Shown here: positions 34,022 to 46,255 of the stretch, one piece after another
Layout: each line of letters opens with the position of its first letter
How positions within the stretch are numbered: position 1 is the first letter of the stretch
NCBI GenBank assembly: GCA_028023455.1
Contig: JAQFVV010000001.1
Coordinates: 20,455,611-20,519,610 of the forward strand
DNA from: Epiperipatus broadwayi
Lineage: Eukaryota; Onychophora; Udeonychophora; Euonychophora; Peripatidae
Reading direction: 5' to 3'
DNA length: 64,000 nt
Notes under the pieces: model-generated
Told to the model about the DNA's origin: nothing
The model's input: the letters and a program-made list of their open reading frames with translations, nothing else
Databases searched by the model: none
Translations under genes and position numbers: made by a program

Positions 34022-35322
34022 GATCTGAAGGTGGAAATTAAGTTAGAGATAGTGAATGCTTGCTCTGACGTTTATGTAAACAAACACGCTTGACAGTGTT
34101 TTTGGTAGAACGCCACCTATTGTCATAAATACAAGCATTATCAAGTTTTAACTTGTGTTTTTGTTTTTCATAAATGTACCTTTGAGGTCTTTCTTGCAAT
34201 AATATATATTGCAGAGGCTTCTACTATCTGGTGATGCTGAACTGATATCAGACCCATATAGCTATCTGGCTTGCTATGCTGAGTTTGAAGACATTACATG
34301 TCTAAAAGATTCACGCTTGCAAGCTAAATAGAAACTGTTTCATAAACGCTCAGAGTTTGTGTTTAGATCTAGTTTCTTATTCCTGTCCTTCACTGACGAT
34401 AGCAAATAGCTTGAAATCATGATCTGAAGGTGGAAATTAAGTTAGAGATAGTGAATGCTTGCTCTGACGTTTATGTAAACAAACATGTTTGACAGTGTTT
34501 TGGTAGAACACCATCTACTGTCATAAATACAAGCATTAGCAAGTTTTAACTTGTGTTTTTGTTTTTCATAAATGTACCTTTGAGGTCTTTCTTGCAATGA
34601 TATATATTGCAGAGGCTTCTATTATCTAGTGATGCTGAACTGATATCAGACCCATATAGCTATCTGGCTTGCTATGCTGAGTTTGAAGACATTACATGTC
34701 TAAAAGATTCACGCTTGCAAGCTGAATAGAAACTGTTTCATAAACACTCAGAGTTTGTGTTTAGATCTAGTTTCTTATTTCTGTTCTTCACTGACAATAG
34801 CAAATAGCTTGAACTCATGATCTGAAGGTGGAAATTAAGTTAGAGATAGTGAATGCTTGCTCTGACCTTTATGTAAACAAACATGCTTGACAGTGTTTTT
34901 GGTAGAACGCCATCTATTGTCATAAATACAAGCATTAGCAAGTTTTAACTTGTGTTTTTGTTTTTCATAAATGTACCTTTGAGGTCTTTCTTGCAATGAT
35001 ATATATTGCAGAGGCTTCTACTATGTGGGGATGCTGAACTGATATCAGACCCATATAGCTATCTGGCTTGCTATGCTGAGTTTGAAGACATTACGTGTCT
35101 AAAAGATTCATGCTTGCAAGCTGAATAGAAACTGTTTCATAAATGCTCAGAGTTTGTGTTTAGATCTAGTTTCTTATTCCTATCCTTCACTGACGATAGA
35201 AAATAGCTTGAAATCATGATCTGAAGGTGGAAATTAAGTTAGAGATAGTGAATGCTTGCTCTGACATTTATGTAAACAAACACGCTTGACGGTGTTTTTG
35301 GTAGAACGCCATCTATTGTCAT
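34022..35322 (+). repeat. 399-bp satellite, about 3.3 copies
   Basis: The unit start GATCTGAAGGTGGAAATTAAG occurs at 34022, 34421, 34819 and 35218, giving periods of 399, 398 and 399. Units differ by few substitutions, such as CACGCTTG/CATGTTTG. The fourth copy stops after about 105 bases at CATCTATTGTCATATATATA. Inside each unit, AAGTTTTAACTTGTG and ATATATATTGCAG form small palindromes, and TGCTGAACTGATATCAGACC is nearly so. No long frame crosses units. Confidence 0.95.
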
Positions 35323-35334
35323 ATATATATAGTA

Positions 35335-35625
35335 AATTAGTACAGTTTATTTGTTAAGTGTCAAATCTCTAGTCTAATATATGACTAATACAATAAAAAA
35401 TAATATTTCTGTAGTGTAATTTTCACTAAACCATTATTTCACAAGTCACTACCCTGTGTAAGAATGGTGTAGTAAAAATTCCACTATGGAAATATTATTC
35501 ATTATTGATAATCTCTATTCTAATGAATGACTAATAAAAATTAATATATTTTCATTAAGTGATTTGTGTCAAAGCTGTGAGGGCAACACATTTGATATAA
35601 CAAACTGTAGTAATTTATCTATATA
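35335..35625. repeat. R1 family flank pieces, rearranged
   Basis: Short words of the R1 flank in both orientations: GTTTATTTGTTAAGTGTCAA at 35345, AATATTTCTGTAGTGTAATT at 35403, TATGGAAATATTATTCATT at 35485, and the inverted TTAAGTGATTTGTGTCAAAG at 35554. The order suggests repeated insertion or rearrangement within one family. Confidence 0.6.
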
Positions 35626-35885
35626 TATATATATAAAGAACAATGACAAAGATGCGTGTAAAAGTTTACGGTCTGGGCCAATTGATGAGTGCTGGTTCAG
35701 CACAAAATGTGCATCTTGGGAATCATAAATCTTTTTCATGTCTTTGGTCATATATTCATGATTACAACCTTCCACAAGATGTTAAAAATGGATAGAAACC
35801 AATCCTTATTTTGCATGAGAGTGGTGTAGTGAAAATTACACTACAGAAATATTATTCATTATTGGATAATCTCTAGTTTTAATGA
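35626..35885 (-). repeat. Dispersed repeat R1, copy C (inverted)
   Basis: The minus strand matches copy B and copy D: CAAGATGCACATTTTGTGC, GAACCAGCACTCATCAATTG, AATATTTCTGTAGTGTAATT. With copy B it brackets the satellite as inverted repeats. Confidence 0.75.
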
Positions 35886-38800
35886 ATGACAAATAAAAAA
35901 TATTGAAGTAGCTGATAATTTTCTCAATCTTTTAACTCTGTTCTCATGAAATTCACTTTTGCATTATCAAAATTTTAAATGTTAATATCATTTGACTGTT
36001 ACATAGTTTTCAATACTTTTCTTTATATAATTCTTTTCAAAACTAAGACAGTTTTAAAAAATTAACTGTCTTCATTAAAAAAAAAATTATTGGATAAGTA
36101 AAAACATAAAAAAAAATATTTCTTCCAAAGAAAAACAGTCCAAATAGCATTAATCATTAGGTTTGTTAACTGCTAGGTAATGAAGGTTTTAATGATTTTC
36201 CATCCTTGTTTCATCCTTTAGCTAGCTAGGAATCTTATACCAATTAATTTTGATTATCTAATTAGTTAGGCTAGATACTGGAAAAACTTAAGCCTGTTAG
36301 GATTGCAAATTTGAAATGATTTCAACACCATTCTAGATCATGTATGTGGTAGGAGGATTAATAAACCATATTTTGTATCCTAAATAGAATTACTTGTCAT
36401 TTTTAAGATTGTACACAATTGCATCCAGTAGTAAATAGTCCAATATAAAATGACTACTAGAAATATGCTAAGTGAATAAATAAATATTAAAAGTCAATGC
36501 TACAGATTAGTAATATTTTGTCTTATGTAGTGAGGTCAAGGATTTCAGGGCAGATATTTTTGATGATTAACTTTAGACAAATAACCTCAAATTGATAAGT
36601 GTGATGAACAGAAGGTTTAAAAATAAAGTAGTTCATATTGCATAAACTTAAAAAAAATAATACACACACAAATAAACACACAAAATGCGACATTGATTTA
36701 TAAATATTATGAATATTATAAAACATCGGCGGAATTTATCTTAAAAAGTAATGGGCAACCATGTAAAAACAAAAGATTATATTTAAATTTTTTTAATAAA
36801 AATCACTGGACTAACCAAAAATTTAATGGAAGTTTAAATTTAAAAATATATTAATTTGCTTTTTTTTTTTTTTTATCTTTCATCTTTTTCTTTTTAAATT
36901 ATGTTTAATTTTCTTTAAAAATTAACAGCTGAGAATAGATTTTAAATAAGATCACTCAGATAAAACTTCTTATCCAGTTTTAAAGCATTGAAAAATATAA
37001 CATTGAATCGCTTTACCCATTTAATGAAGATATAAGCAGTTTCTATTAACAAATATTTGGCTCTTAAAAAAAACACAAGAAATAAAAATGGTAGAAAAAA
37101 ATGGAAACAACAAATGTTTTTTTTTTTGTTTTTTTTTTTATTTAATGCTGCAGTTATTAAACCATAACATTTTTATTTTCACAAAAAACTTGTTTATTCT
37201 TATCATTATGCTTTTAAATAAATATACATGAATGTGCAGTATTATACAATATTAATATACATGCATTGGGTCACCATACGGCAATGACATTGTGCTAGGT
37301 AATGATTAAATGTTAACATTTTTCTAATGGAAATTTCTCTCTCGTTGGTTAATTCGATCTTCACAAAATTTTTCAAGACTCGCTCAAACATGCAGAATGA
37401 AAATTGCTGAAATATAAATACTGAAAGGTGTATAGATAAATTAATTATAAACTTATAGCCTCAAAGAAAATTTTGAATTAATACAAGAAAAGAATTAATT
37501 ATTAACAAAACTTTATGGTAGTTTGATATTATTCCTGCTATGATGTATTACACCGATGACGTATTACGCCAAGTTTGTGATATGCTTAAAATAATACCCC
37601 CAAAGAATGTGCGGACAAACTTAATCAATAAAATTTGTGTGCAGATTTTGTAGAGATCTTATTTTAAACATAGCACAAACTTAGAATAATGTGTCACCTG
37701 GAGTAATATGTCATAGCATGAGTAATATGAAAGATCAAAGCTAAAAGTAATGGAAACATATATTCATTATGGAAAAGAGAAAAAAGATATTACGATACTA
37801 AATAAAAAAGATACTTGTGAGTTGTGCCTTTTTAGAATGACACTATGAGTCGGAAAAACTATCCACCCCCTCTTGGCATACACAGCACTCTGTGCCATCA
37901 TATTCCATGTGTAATAGCAAACTTCAAATCTTAAAAAAAAAAACATATACTTTCCAATGATGGAGAGATATATTCATTATGGAAAATGGGAGAAATATGA
38001 AAGTGAACCCTGAAACATATTTTAAATGGTGTGTTGTAAGAAAGTTTTAGATTACAGTTATTTTTTAACCTAAAAAAAAGCGAATTGCAAGATAAAGTTG
38101 GACCTTTATCAAAAAATGGCAAACTGTAACTTCAACCTTATATTTTAATTATCTTTTTAAGAAAAAACTCACAAATACAACAACTTTTAACTGTAAATGT
38201 ATATAAAGTTTAGCAAAAAAAACACAAATTAAACAACTTTTACAGCAGTATTTTGAAATAAAATACAAAAATTACTTAGAAATAATGAATGCGATACATT
38301 TGTTGCAAATTTAACGTTTTATTTTAAATATTAAAAAAAAGTTTTAACAAAACACAAATATATAAAGTAAATTTATTCTTAAATATAAAACTGTATTAGT
38401 TACAAATGATGTGCAAGATGTATATTGTGCGTGGGGAGGGGGGGGTCACTAAGGCAGAGTGAACTGTTTAATATCTTCTAAATTGAAAAAGAGTCCCTTT
38501 ATTTGACAAGGATTAATTCATATAAGATTCTTGGTTGCCATGACATCATAAATAGAAACTTTGAATAAATATTATAGTATGAAAACGTCACAAATGTAAT
38601 ATAATAATAGCAGAAATAACACCAAAGTATCTACTTTAAATAAATAATGAAATAATAGAAGTGTGGTGATTTTAGACAAGCAATAATTGAGTGAGCAGTG
38701 ACAGCTTTAATTAAAAGCCTAAAAAATGACTTCACAACTGGAGTATAAATAATATATTTTCAATCTTCTATAAGAAAATAGTTTAATAAATTCAGTTTCA

Positions 38801-39340
38801 CCATTGCTTTCATAATTCAACAATAAATTGTGGACTAGATTAATTTTAATAACCTTTGTTATTTCCTTCTATCAAGTTTAATTTCAAGGAATATCGATTT
38901 CACTATAATTCTTTAAAAATTATTAATAACATTTGTGATTAATCATAATTTTTCCTTTCTCTTTTTCATTCTTCCTTTTCTTTTATCTCAATATCTTCAA
39001 TCACTTAAGTTAGTATAGAGCCCTGTTTTGATGAGTTTCTCATGTTGTCAGTTATCTCTCTACAAAATAATAATAATAATGTATTTTGAGCAACCACATG
39101 CCCAACTTTTAATTATGTGTAAAGCAATTATAATTCAATCTTTTTTTTCCCCCTAAGTTTTTATTCTTTGTTTTTCTCTATGTCTTAATTACTTCTTCTA
39201 GAATTAGAATTCCAATAGTCATTTATAATCATAGGCAAATGATAAGAAGCAATAAATCATATGTAAAAAAAAAAAAAAAATACACACAGACTAGAATATT
39301 TTAAAGTTATTGTCAATACATTAAGTATAAAAGTATTCAG
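35886..39340. other. Non-coding, A/T-rich
   Basis: Poly-A and poly-T tracts (36862, 37118) and a G run GGGGAGGGGGGGG at 38433-38446. The frames at 36523-36726 and 37931-38122 show no motif. No gene seen. Confidence 0.6.
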
Positions 39341-39344
39341 CCAC

Positions 39345-39535
39345 ACCCATTTCATGGAACTTGAAATCCAGATCCACCACTCTATTGTTGCATTAAACAA
39401 TATGGAGCAAAAAATGATAAGTTGCTTGATGGTTTATAAAAAAGCGCTGGAAGTGATAGAGCTGGAATGCAATCCATGAAATGTGAGTTCTAAAATCTGC
39501 CATTCTACCATTACACTAAATTACAGAAATGTAAA
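39345..39535 (-). repeat. Two adjacent tRNA-like SINE heads
   Basis: On the minus strand, the first (about 39535-39460) has TTTAGTGTAATGGTAGAATGG (A-box region) and GGATTGCATTCCAGC (B box). The second (about 39430-39350) has AACAATAGAGTGGTGGATC and GGATTTCAAGTTCC with CCATGAAATGGGTGTGGC. They share the words GTAGAGTGG.GGAT and CCATGAAATG, so they are relatives lying in tandem. Confidence 0.5.
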
Positions 39536-39599
39536 TGATAAAAAATGAGGCAGAAAGATCACTGAATACAACATTTATATATCATTATTTTCAAACATT

Positions 39600-41250
39600 A
39601 TCAATCTGTTGCAGGATGATGGTCTCTCCAAGTTTAATTCATGTTCTCTGATCCATAATCACTCAAGCACTCCTCCTTATCTCAATGCAGTCTCTTTCTA
39701 AGTCTTTTACAATCTCTTGGAATCCAGTTTAAAATTTCAAATGTCCATCCACTATCATCTCTTTAGCAAAATGTCCAACCCAACTTCACTTTAGTCTTTT
39801 AATTCTTTCAATGATGTCAGTAATACCTGTTTGTTCTATTCCCATGTATTTCATTTTCAATCTCTTATTATTATTCCTAACATGCATCTCTTCACATTTC
39901 TCTGAGTGGTCTAAAGTCTCTGTATTGCTCTTCTGTTAAGAATTCAAGTCTCATATCAATAAGTAAAAACTGATAAAACACATTGATAAAGCAACCTTTT
40001 TCAAATACAGGCATATGTCCTTTTAATATTAAATTATTTCTACCAAAACCACTTCAACCAAGTTTAATTCTATGATTACTTTCATCCATTATGTTCTCAT
40101 CTGTAATAATATTAATCTGGCCAAGTTATTTGTAATTGTTAGCTTCTTCTAAATCATCATTATCAATCTTTATCTTTCGAGAAAACCCATTGAACATTAC
40201 TTTAGATTTTTAATATTTATCTTTAGTTCTATTCTCTTACTTTCATCTGATAACCTGTAACATTTCTTGAAGCTCTGATGCATTATTTTCAAAAACAACT
40301 GAATCAACTGCAAAATCTAGATGACTTAAATAATCTCCATTTACTTTTATTCCTTTATCTTCTCATTTTAATCCACAAAATACTTCTTGAAGCATTGCTA
40401 TAAAAAGTTTTGGAGACATAGAGTCACCCTGTCACATGCCTTCTGAATGTTAATATTCCTAATATCATTATGCAATCTAATTGTTGCTATTGTATTTTTA
40501 TAAATGTTTTTCAGAATATGCCATATCCTCAGTCAATATCTTGATGATCCAATGCTTAAATCACTGAAGAAATGCCTTTTCATAATCTACAAATCCAAAG
40601 TATAATGGAAACTCATATTCATTGTTCCTTTCTATAACTTCTCTCAATACTTGGATATGATCCACTGTACTAAAACCACTTTTAATCTGGCTTGTTCTTT
40701 TGGTTGGTTGAAATCCAGAGTTCTCTGTAGAAGAGTTGTAATTATTTTGGTAAAAATTTTATATAAAATAGATGAAAGACTGATAGGTGTGTAATTTCTA
40801 ACATCTTTATCATCCTTTTTAAATATTAATATTAATACTACATTCTTTCAATCATCTGGTACAATTTTATCATTTAGATATTTGATATATAACTTTGCCA
40901 AAAAAAATTATATTTCTTCACCTTCTTCTTTTAAGATATTGATTATAATTCCATCACTACTTGGAGCTTTTTCCTTCTTTCTAAAATTTATATTTCTTCA
41001 CCTTCTTCTTTTAAGATATTGATTATGATTCCATCATTACTTGGAGCTTTTTCTTTCTTTCTAAATTTAATTGCATATCTCACTTCTTCATTTAAAATCC
41101 TGGGCAAATTCAGAAGATATAATAGTTGTAAGAAGTACTCTTCCTTATTCTTCATTATTATATAATTCTTTATAAAATTCTTCTACACATTTCATGAAGT
41201 CATCTCTCTTCTTAGTAATAGGTCCATCTTTTTTTTTCTTATTGCAGAAA
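39600..41250 (-). pseudogene. RTE LINE reverse transcriptase (broken)
   Basis: On the minus strand: ARLKSGFSTVDHIQVLREVI (about 40700-40640), YFGFVDYEKAF with the first catalytic Asp (about 40607-40575), GDSMSPKLFIAMLQEVF (about 40425-40375), LDFAVDSVVFENNASELQEM (about 40325-40265), then WIPRDCKRLRKRL (about 39730-39690). The active-site FADD reads FAVD, so one catalytic Asp is lost. In-frame stops and shifts occur throughout. These blocks match RTE-group LINEs common in molluscs and other animals. Confidence 0.8.
40908..41067. repeat. 80-bp tandem duplication inside the RTE LINE
   Basis: TTATATTTCTTCACCTTC starts at 40908 and again at 40988; the two 80-bp units differ at a few positions (AATTCCATCACTAC against GATTCCATCATTAC). 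The length is not a multiple of three, so it also shifts the LINE frame. Confidence 0.9.
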
Positions 41251-41832
41251 TAAGTTTCTTATCAATACCCAAAATACTGTTTTACACTCAAAGCTTTTAT
41301 TCTCTTCTATCGCTTTCCATCCTAGTTCATATTTTTTATATCATTATCAATTCTTTTTCACATCATTTTACAAAGTTTGAGATATTCAATCCTTCTTAAT
41401 GCATATATTTTATATATTTTCAGATTCCATCTTTTCTTCATAAATTCTCTAATCTCAGTAGAAATTTTACTAGTCAATTCCTATTTTTTGTTTTTTTGTT
41501 TTTACCAGTTATCTTTGTTGCAGATTTTTAAAATTGTATCACATATTTTTCTATTGATTTCATTCAAATCTGAATCATATTCAAAATCTGTTAATATTTA
41601 AAAACAATTTGAAAGTCCTAATTTAAATTCATTTCAATGTATCTGAAAATTAGGAATATCAACTGTGAATATTGTTTTTATAAATAATTTTTGTCTCTCT
41701 GGTTATGAATTAATATGCATCTTACATCTCACAATCGATGATCACTTTCTGTGCTGAATTTATTAAAAACATTACAATCTTGAAATATGTGTTTTCTGTT
41801 AGTCAAAATATAATCCAATTCTACTATACCTT

Positions 41833-42159
41833 TCATTTATCATGCTTCCATGTCCATTTCCATTTAACATTTTTCTCAAAAAAATAATTCATAATATAAA
41901 GTTTTTCTTTTTCTGCAAACTCCACAAGTCTAGATTTTTTCTCATTTCTATCATTATAACTAAAGTTATCTATAGCACTTTCATCTTTCAATTGTTTACC
42001 AATTCTAGCATTAAAGTCTCCCATAACAATTTTAAAATGTAAAGATCTCTCAAAAACCTTTTGTACATCCATATAAAAATCTCCTACTACTTCATTACTA
42101 TGAGAACTTGTACATTTATGTAAATATCTTTTATATTTATTGTAAGCAATCATAGCCAT
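41833..42159 (-). pseudogene. RTE LINE endonuclease (AP type), C-terminal part
   Basis: A 108-codon frame: FYMDVQKVFERSLHFKIVMG then GDFNARIG, the GDFN catalytic block of AP-type LINE endonucleases. Next are NDRNEKKSRLVEFAEKEKLY and YFFEKNVKWKWTWKH, the typical RTE text (RLVEFA...L.I.NT.F......TW). The final SDH block lies downstream, out of frame (reading FSTESDHRL near 41740-41765). The first half of the fold is missing. It would nick target DNA in an intact element. Confidence 0.85.
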
Positions 42160-42175
42160 ATCTTTCTCCTTTTTT

Positions 42176-44399
42176 TTTTTTTTTTGCTGTTTTATATCAT
42201 AGATTTATAATTTTAAAAATGCAGTAAAGACAAAAGTATAACAGCTTTCACTGCAAAACAAAGACTCTCCTAACATCCCCTTTAAAATCAATGCAAAACA
42301 AATTTAGCAGGTTAGCCAAATATTAGTTGGTGAATAATTGACTTTAAATAGTCGTTCTAAATTTATATTCTAACTACAATCTGCTAGATACTCATTTCCT
42401 AACCAGTAATTGTAATACTGTCTATAAATGCTACTTCCAAAAAAAAGTCCTAAACCTGCTTAAAACCTAAAAAAAAAAAATCAAATTTGATCTAAATTTG
42501 AATCCTAAGTTATAGGCCATGACAGTCAGTTGTAATTAATAATTATACAATTAATGTAACCATTTAATTTTTTTCTGTAATAAAAACTATACCGTTTCCA
42601 AAATATTAATATTTTTTTTATTTTTTCTAATCAGGTAAATAAAAAAAAGATACCTATACATATTATCTAAGAAGATTCCTTCAATACCATTTGTAAGTAG
42701 CATTTTTTTTTTAAATTAAAATAATATATTGTATTTTGCTAACTTATCTAATATTATGCCATATAGTATTTTTAAAATTATCTTTCTAATTTTTTATAGA
42801 TTAAAAGTACTATTAATAATGAAATGATCTAAGTTAATCTAAAAACGGAGCAAAGAAACTGATACTATTCAACAATTTTGAAAATCATATAAAAATTTAA
42901 TTTAATACTTTTTAATTTTAAATCTATATACAATTGTACTAGCAGCCAAAAATTCATCACAGATATGCATTTTTTTTAATTCACCGATGATAGCACACTT
43001 CAATAATTCAAAAGAAACATTAAAAATTTAGATAAAAATAACCTTCAGTATTAAAAGCTTTTACAAATTCAACTTGCAAAGCATTTTAATCATTAAATTT
43101 AATTTAGAATGACAAGAATATATTTGATCAGTTAGTTCAGACTGATATAAAACTCTTAGGTAAACACTTTTCAAATCTCATTTTCTCTTTAACCATAGAA
43201 AACATTTGAATATCTACTACATACTGTTAAAAACAAACAGCAAAAAATGTTTATATTAACTTAATGTTTTTATAACATATACATAAAAATACAAATTTAG
43301 AATAAAATTGTATTATTTGTTGTTATCTTATAACAAAAAATAAAAACAGATAATAATAAATAAATAAAAACTAAAAACATATATTGACATTTATTTTAAA
43401 GAAGTGGAATAAAAAATATAGAATGTACATTTAAATATTTGCTTCCATTTTAATTTTGATTTATGCTTTAACATCTCATATGAATAATAAGCATGTATTC
43501 ATATTGTGCTGACATATATTAATAACATTATGAATTTCAAATACAATGTACATATATGATATAAATCTTTGGAAATACTTTTCAAAATCTTTTTTGCTAC
43601 TTGTTAAGTATATTCTGACAATATGTGAATGTCTATTTATATTGCAATTGGATTTACACTTCAATGACTCAATCACAAATTTGTTATGAGCATATTGAAG
43701 GGCAGTGCAAGATTATAAACCTATTTCTGATCATGTTTGTCCATCAAAATAATATTTCCTGATCATCATAGTTATATATCATTACCACATGCATATTATT
43801 CAAGGTCTATGAGACTGAAGTTCACTGGAGGATTTATTTGTTGAAGCTGGTAGCTATCTAGAAGCCATCATAGTGCCATGCAAAATGTAGATTTAAGCCC
43901 TTATCCATATAGTACTCATTCCATCAATACCAAACTGTAGCTTGAGGTCCACAAAACTCAATTAAAATATTGCACTATTTAGTTGAAAACTTCTGGTTAA
44001 ATTAATGAAATGCACAAATGAGAATTGAATGAAGGCACATTATAAAAATGCAACAATAGTTTTCTTCCATGCAATAAAAGCAATAGAATGTGCTGACATA
44101 CTCCCTAAGTTAATGGAATCTGCCTATATGGTATGGAAAACATAACCATTGATAAGGCATTGAAGATCATCTTTTCTGATTAACAGCCTTTTACTATCTT
44201 TTTTTACCCTCTATTTATTAATTTAAACTAAAAATATTCTATTTATTTTTGATGTCTGAGCAATGTTTTAATGTTACATATAAAATAAATAATAAAATAA
44301 AAAATTTCTAATCTACTAAAATTATGTAATAAACTAGATTAGTAATAATAATAAGATATGAATAACTAAATAAATGCTAATCTATATTAAATATATTTG
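42176..44399. other. Non-coding, A/T-rich
   Basis: The stretch 43790-44160 is less AT-biased and reads like decayed repeat text, but no motif was recognised. The minus-strand frame 43676-43476 has no known feature. Confidence 0.55.
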
Positions 44400-44603
44400 G
44401 TCACATGTGACATATATGCAATATGATGCACTGTAACTTCTTAATTGGAATCAGGAATCTCTCAGCCACTTCATTCAGAAAAACCTGTTATCTACTTTAC
44501 CTTCCGTTTCCATTCCCCACCCTAAGTTTTTCCCATATTCTTCTCTATCTTGCTCCATCCCATTTCCACATCATAATCTTTGTCAACTCCATAGCCTTTA
44601 TAT

Positions 44604-45098
44604 CTAAATCCCCTTATCTTTTTCCAAAGCCAGAATAAAAACCAATAACCCACTCTCTGTATAATCACTTTGTTCATACATATTTTTCCACATTATTTGT
44701 ACCCTTTTTTCTTTCTGGCATTTACATTTAATTAACAGATGCCTAATATTTTCTATGCCTTCCTTACACAACTTGCAGACTAAATCACCCACATTTTTCC
44801 ACTTATGTGTATATTTCCTTGTTGCTAAAGATCCTGTTCGAGTCTTAAACAGTAAACTACTTTCCTTGCTATTATCATAAATTAACTTGCACCCAATATT
44901 CTGTTTATGTCTATATATATTTAACCTCCTTTTACTCTCCATACTAGTTCTCCATCTCTCCAACTCCCTATTCTTTATTAAAGCATCTATTCTTCTATCC
45001 CATTCCTCCCCACTATAACCATCAAGAATTCTCCTAGCACAATCATCCCATCTTTTGTATAAGTATACTGACAAATTCTTTATCCAAATCTTCTGCAT
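44604..45098 (-). pseudogene. LINE 2 C-terminal domain with CCHC motif
   Basis: A 164-codon frame. Features: Trp/Arg-rich helices (WDDCARRILDGYSGEEWDRR), then RTGSLATRKYTHKW, and CKLCKEGIENIRHLLIKC, a C-x2-C...H...C set like the gag-type or end-domain finger of LINEs (form C.FC....ET..HLL..C). In such LINEs this follows the RT and is thought to bind RNA or DNA. The frame closes after YTESGLLVFILALEKDKGI near the 3' end. The upstream frame 45405-45118 precedes it after a stop and shift. Confidence 0.75.
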
Positions 45099-45117
45099 AC
45101 CATACTACCTTCCTCAC

Positions 45118-45405
45118 CTATCTTATTGTCTGCCCTTTACTCCTAACCCAATTAAATACTATTTTGGCTAATCTCTTATTATCCATAAACTGCAATCTAC
45201 TGAACATTTTCATTTTGCTTTTCGCATCTCTCATATAAAAACTTGACCATCCCATTTCTCCTTGATTTGCCTCCTTTTCCATCCACCCATCTACATCTAA
45301 TGCATGTCTTTCTGCTCCTCTTTGTACTTTTACTAAGTAATCTAACACCCTTTTACTAACACATAACATTACCATGTTAAACTTGTCACTGCCACTCCCT
45401 TCCAT
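45118..45405 (-). pseudogene. LINE 2 RT thumb and linker
   Basis: A 95-codon frame: DKFNMVMLCVSKRVLDYLVK, then GEMGWSSFYMRDAKSKMKM and KIVFNWVR. The segment with W.S...R...AK matches the region after the RT palm in many non-LTR elements (first-person comparison by eye, not a search). It lies between the active-site frame (45875-45588) and the CCHC frame, in the order expected. Confidence 0.65.
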
Positions 45406-45587
45406 ATAATTCTAGCTACATCACATTTATTATATGAAAACACTGTAAATTTCTTTATTTGTTCCTTTCTTTTTTTTTTTTTGCTTCATTTGTCAATTTT
45501 TTCTCCCATTCATCCAAGCAATTTTTTGGATTATGTAAGACTATTCCCAATAGGTATACCTTTTTACCACACACAACTTTATATACC

Positions 45588-46253
45588 TCAATAAAAATTC
45601 ATTATCTTCTCTTTCCCAGTATTAATCATCATTACTTTTGATTTTTCTTCACTAAATTTAATCTTTCTCACTTTATCCACCCTTGCACATGTTCTCAGCA
45701 TAACTTCCATATCTTCCCTTCTTTCTGTGCACATGAAGACATCATCTGCAAATAAAAGATCTGATAATGTATATACTTCCTTGCCATCTATTAATGGTAT
45801 CTCTGCTTCTATTCCTAGTCTTTTTATTGTCCTCTCCATTTCTCTCAAATACAACGAAAACAAAATAGATAACATATTTCATCCTTGCCTTAGTCCCATC
45901 CCATTTTTAACTTTAACTGATTCCATATTCCCTAATATTCATACATATAGTAATTATTTTTATATAATCTCTTAATAAGATCCATTAAAGCTCATCCATT
46001 CCCAATTTTACTAAATTTACCCACAATATATTTCTATTTACTTTATCATATACCTTCCCTATATCTATAAAACCATATATAACTGTCTGCCTGTATTTCT
46101 ATTCAAATCTATAAATTGTATAACTGCAAATAAACTATCTCCTATATGCCTATCCAATTGAAAACTTCCTTGCATTTTACACACTATGTAAATGGTCTTA
46201 CTTATTATCCCTCTATTGACCAATAATTCAGTCTGCCTATCCTTAAGATTCAT
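45588..46253 (-). pseudogene. LINE 2 reverse transcriptase, palm (broken)
   Basis: The frame 46253-46065 is the fingers region (GSFQLDRHIGDSLFAVIQFI, form QGGFR..R...D..F.L...I). After stops, IGKVYDKVNRNILW (about 46065-46025) stands at motif A, with Asp of FIDLEKAYD type replaced by Gly-Lys text. The frame 45875-45588 carries MLSILFSLYLREMERTIKRL and LLFADDVFMCTE, the catalytic YADD-type box with both Asp present. The palm is thus recognisable but has several stops. Confidence 0.8.
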
Positions 46254-46255
46254 TT

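Larger units (their letters stand above)
39590..42175 (-). mobile_element. RTE-type LINE, 5'-truncated
   Basis: Read on the minus strand, an apurinic-type endonuclease (42159-41833) is followed by RT (about 41200-39700) and a 3' end with a TCATTATTTTCA-like tract near 39590. Coding is broken in many places, but motif order is complete from the endonuclease middle to the RT end. The left limit is a run of T's at 42172-42186 (A's on the coding strand). The N-terminus of the endonuclease is missing, as is common for LINE copies. Confidence 0.85.
44400..46255 (-). mobile_element. LINE 2 (RT plus CCHC end domain), 5'-truncated
   Basis: A second LINE on the minus strand, unlike the RTE element. 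RT begins near 46253 and its active site lies at about 45750. A long C-terminal region ends in a CxxC...H...C domain near 44750, and a 3' untranslated part runs to about 44400. The 3' part is shared with 48293-48535. It is less AT-biased than its surroundings. The clade is not certain; the CCHC end domain points to the R1/I/Tad/CR1 group of AP-endonuclease LINEs rather than RTE. Confidence 0.8.

Noticed and set aside
34022-35322. Possible CRISPR-like array
   Set aside because: Whole 399-bp units repeat without unique spacers; this is a satellite in animal DNA.
41842-42042. Plus-strand frame opposite the RTE endonuclease
   Set aside because: Shadow of the GDFN-bearing minus-strand frame.
45459-45975. 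Plus-strand frames opposite LINE 2
   Set aside because: They are complementary shadows of the LINE RT, whose minus-strand motifs (FADD, CCHC) are clear.
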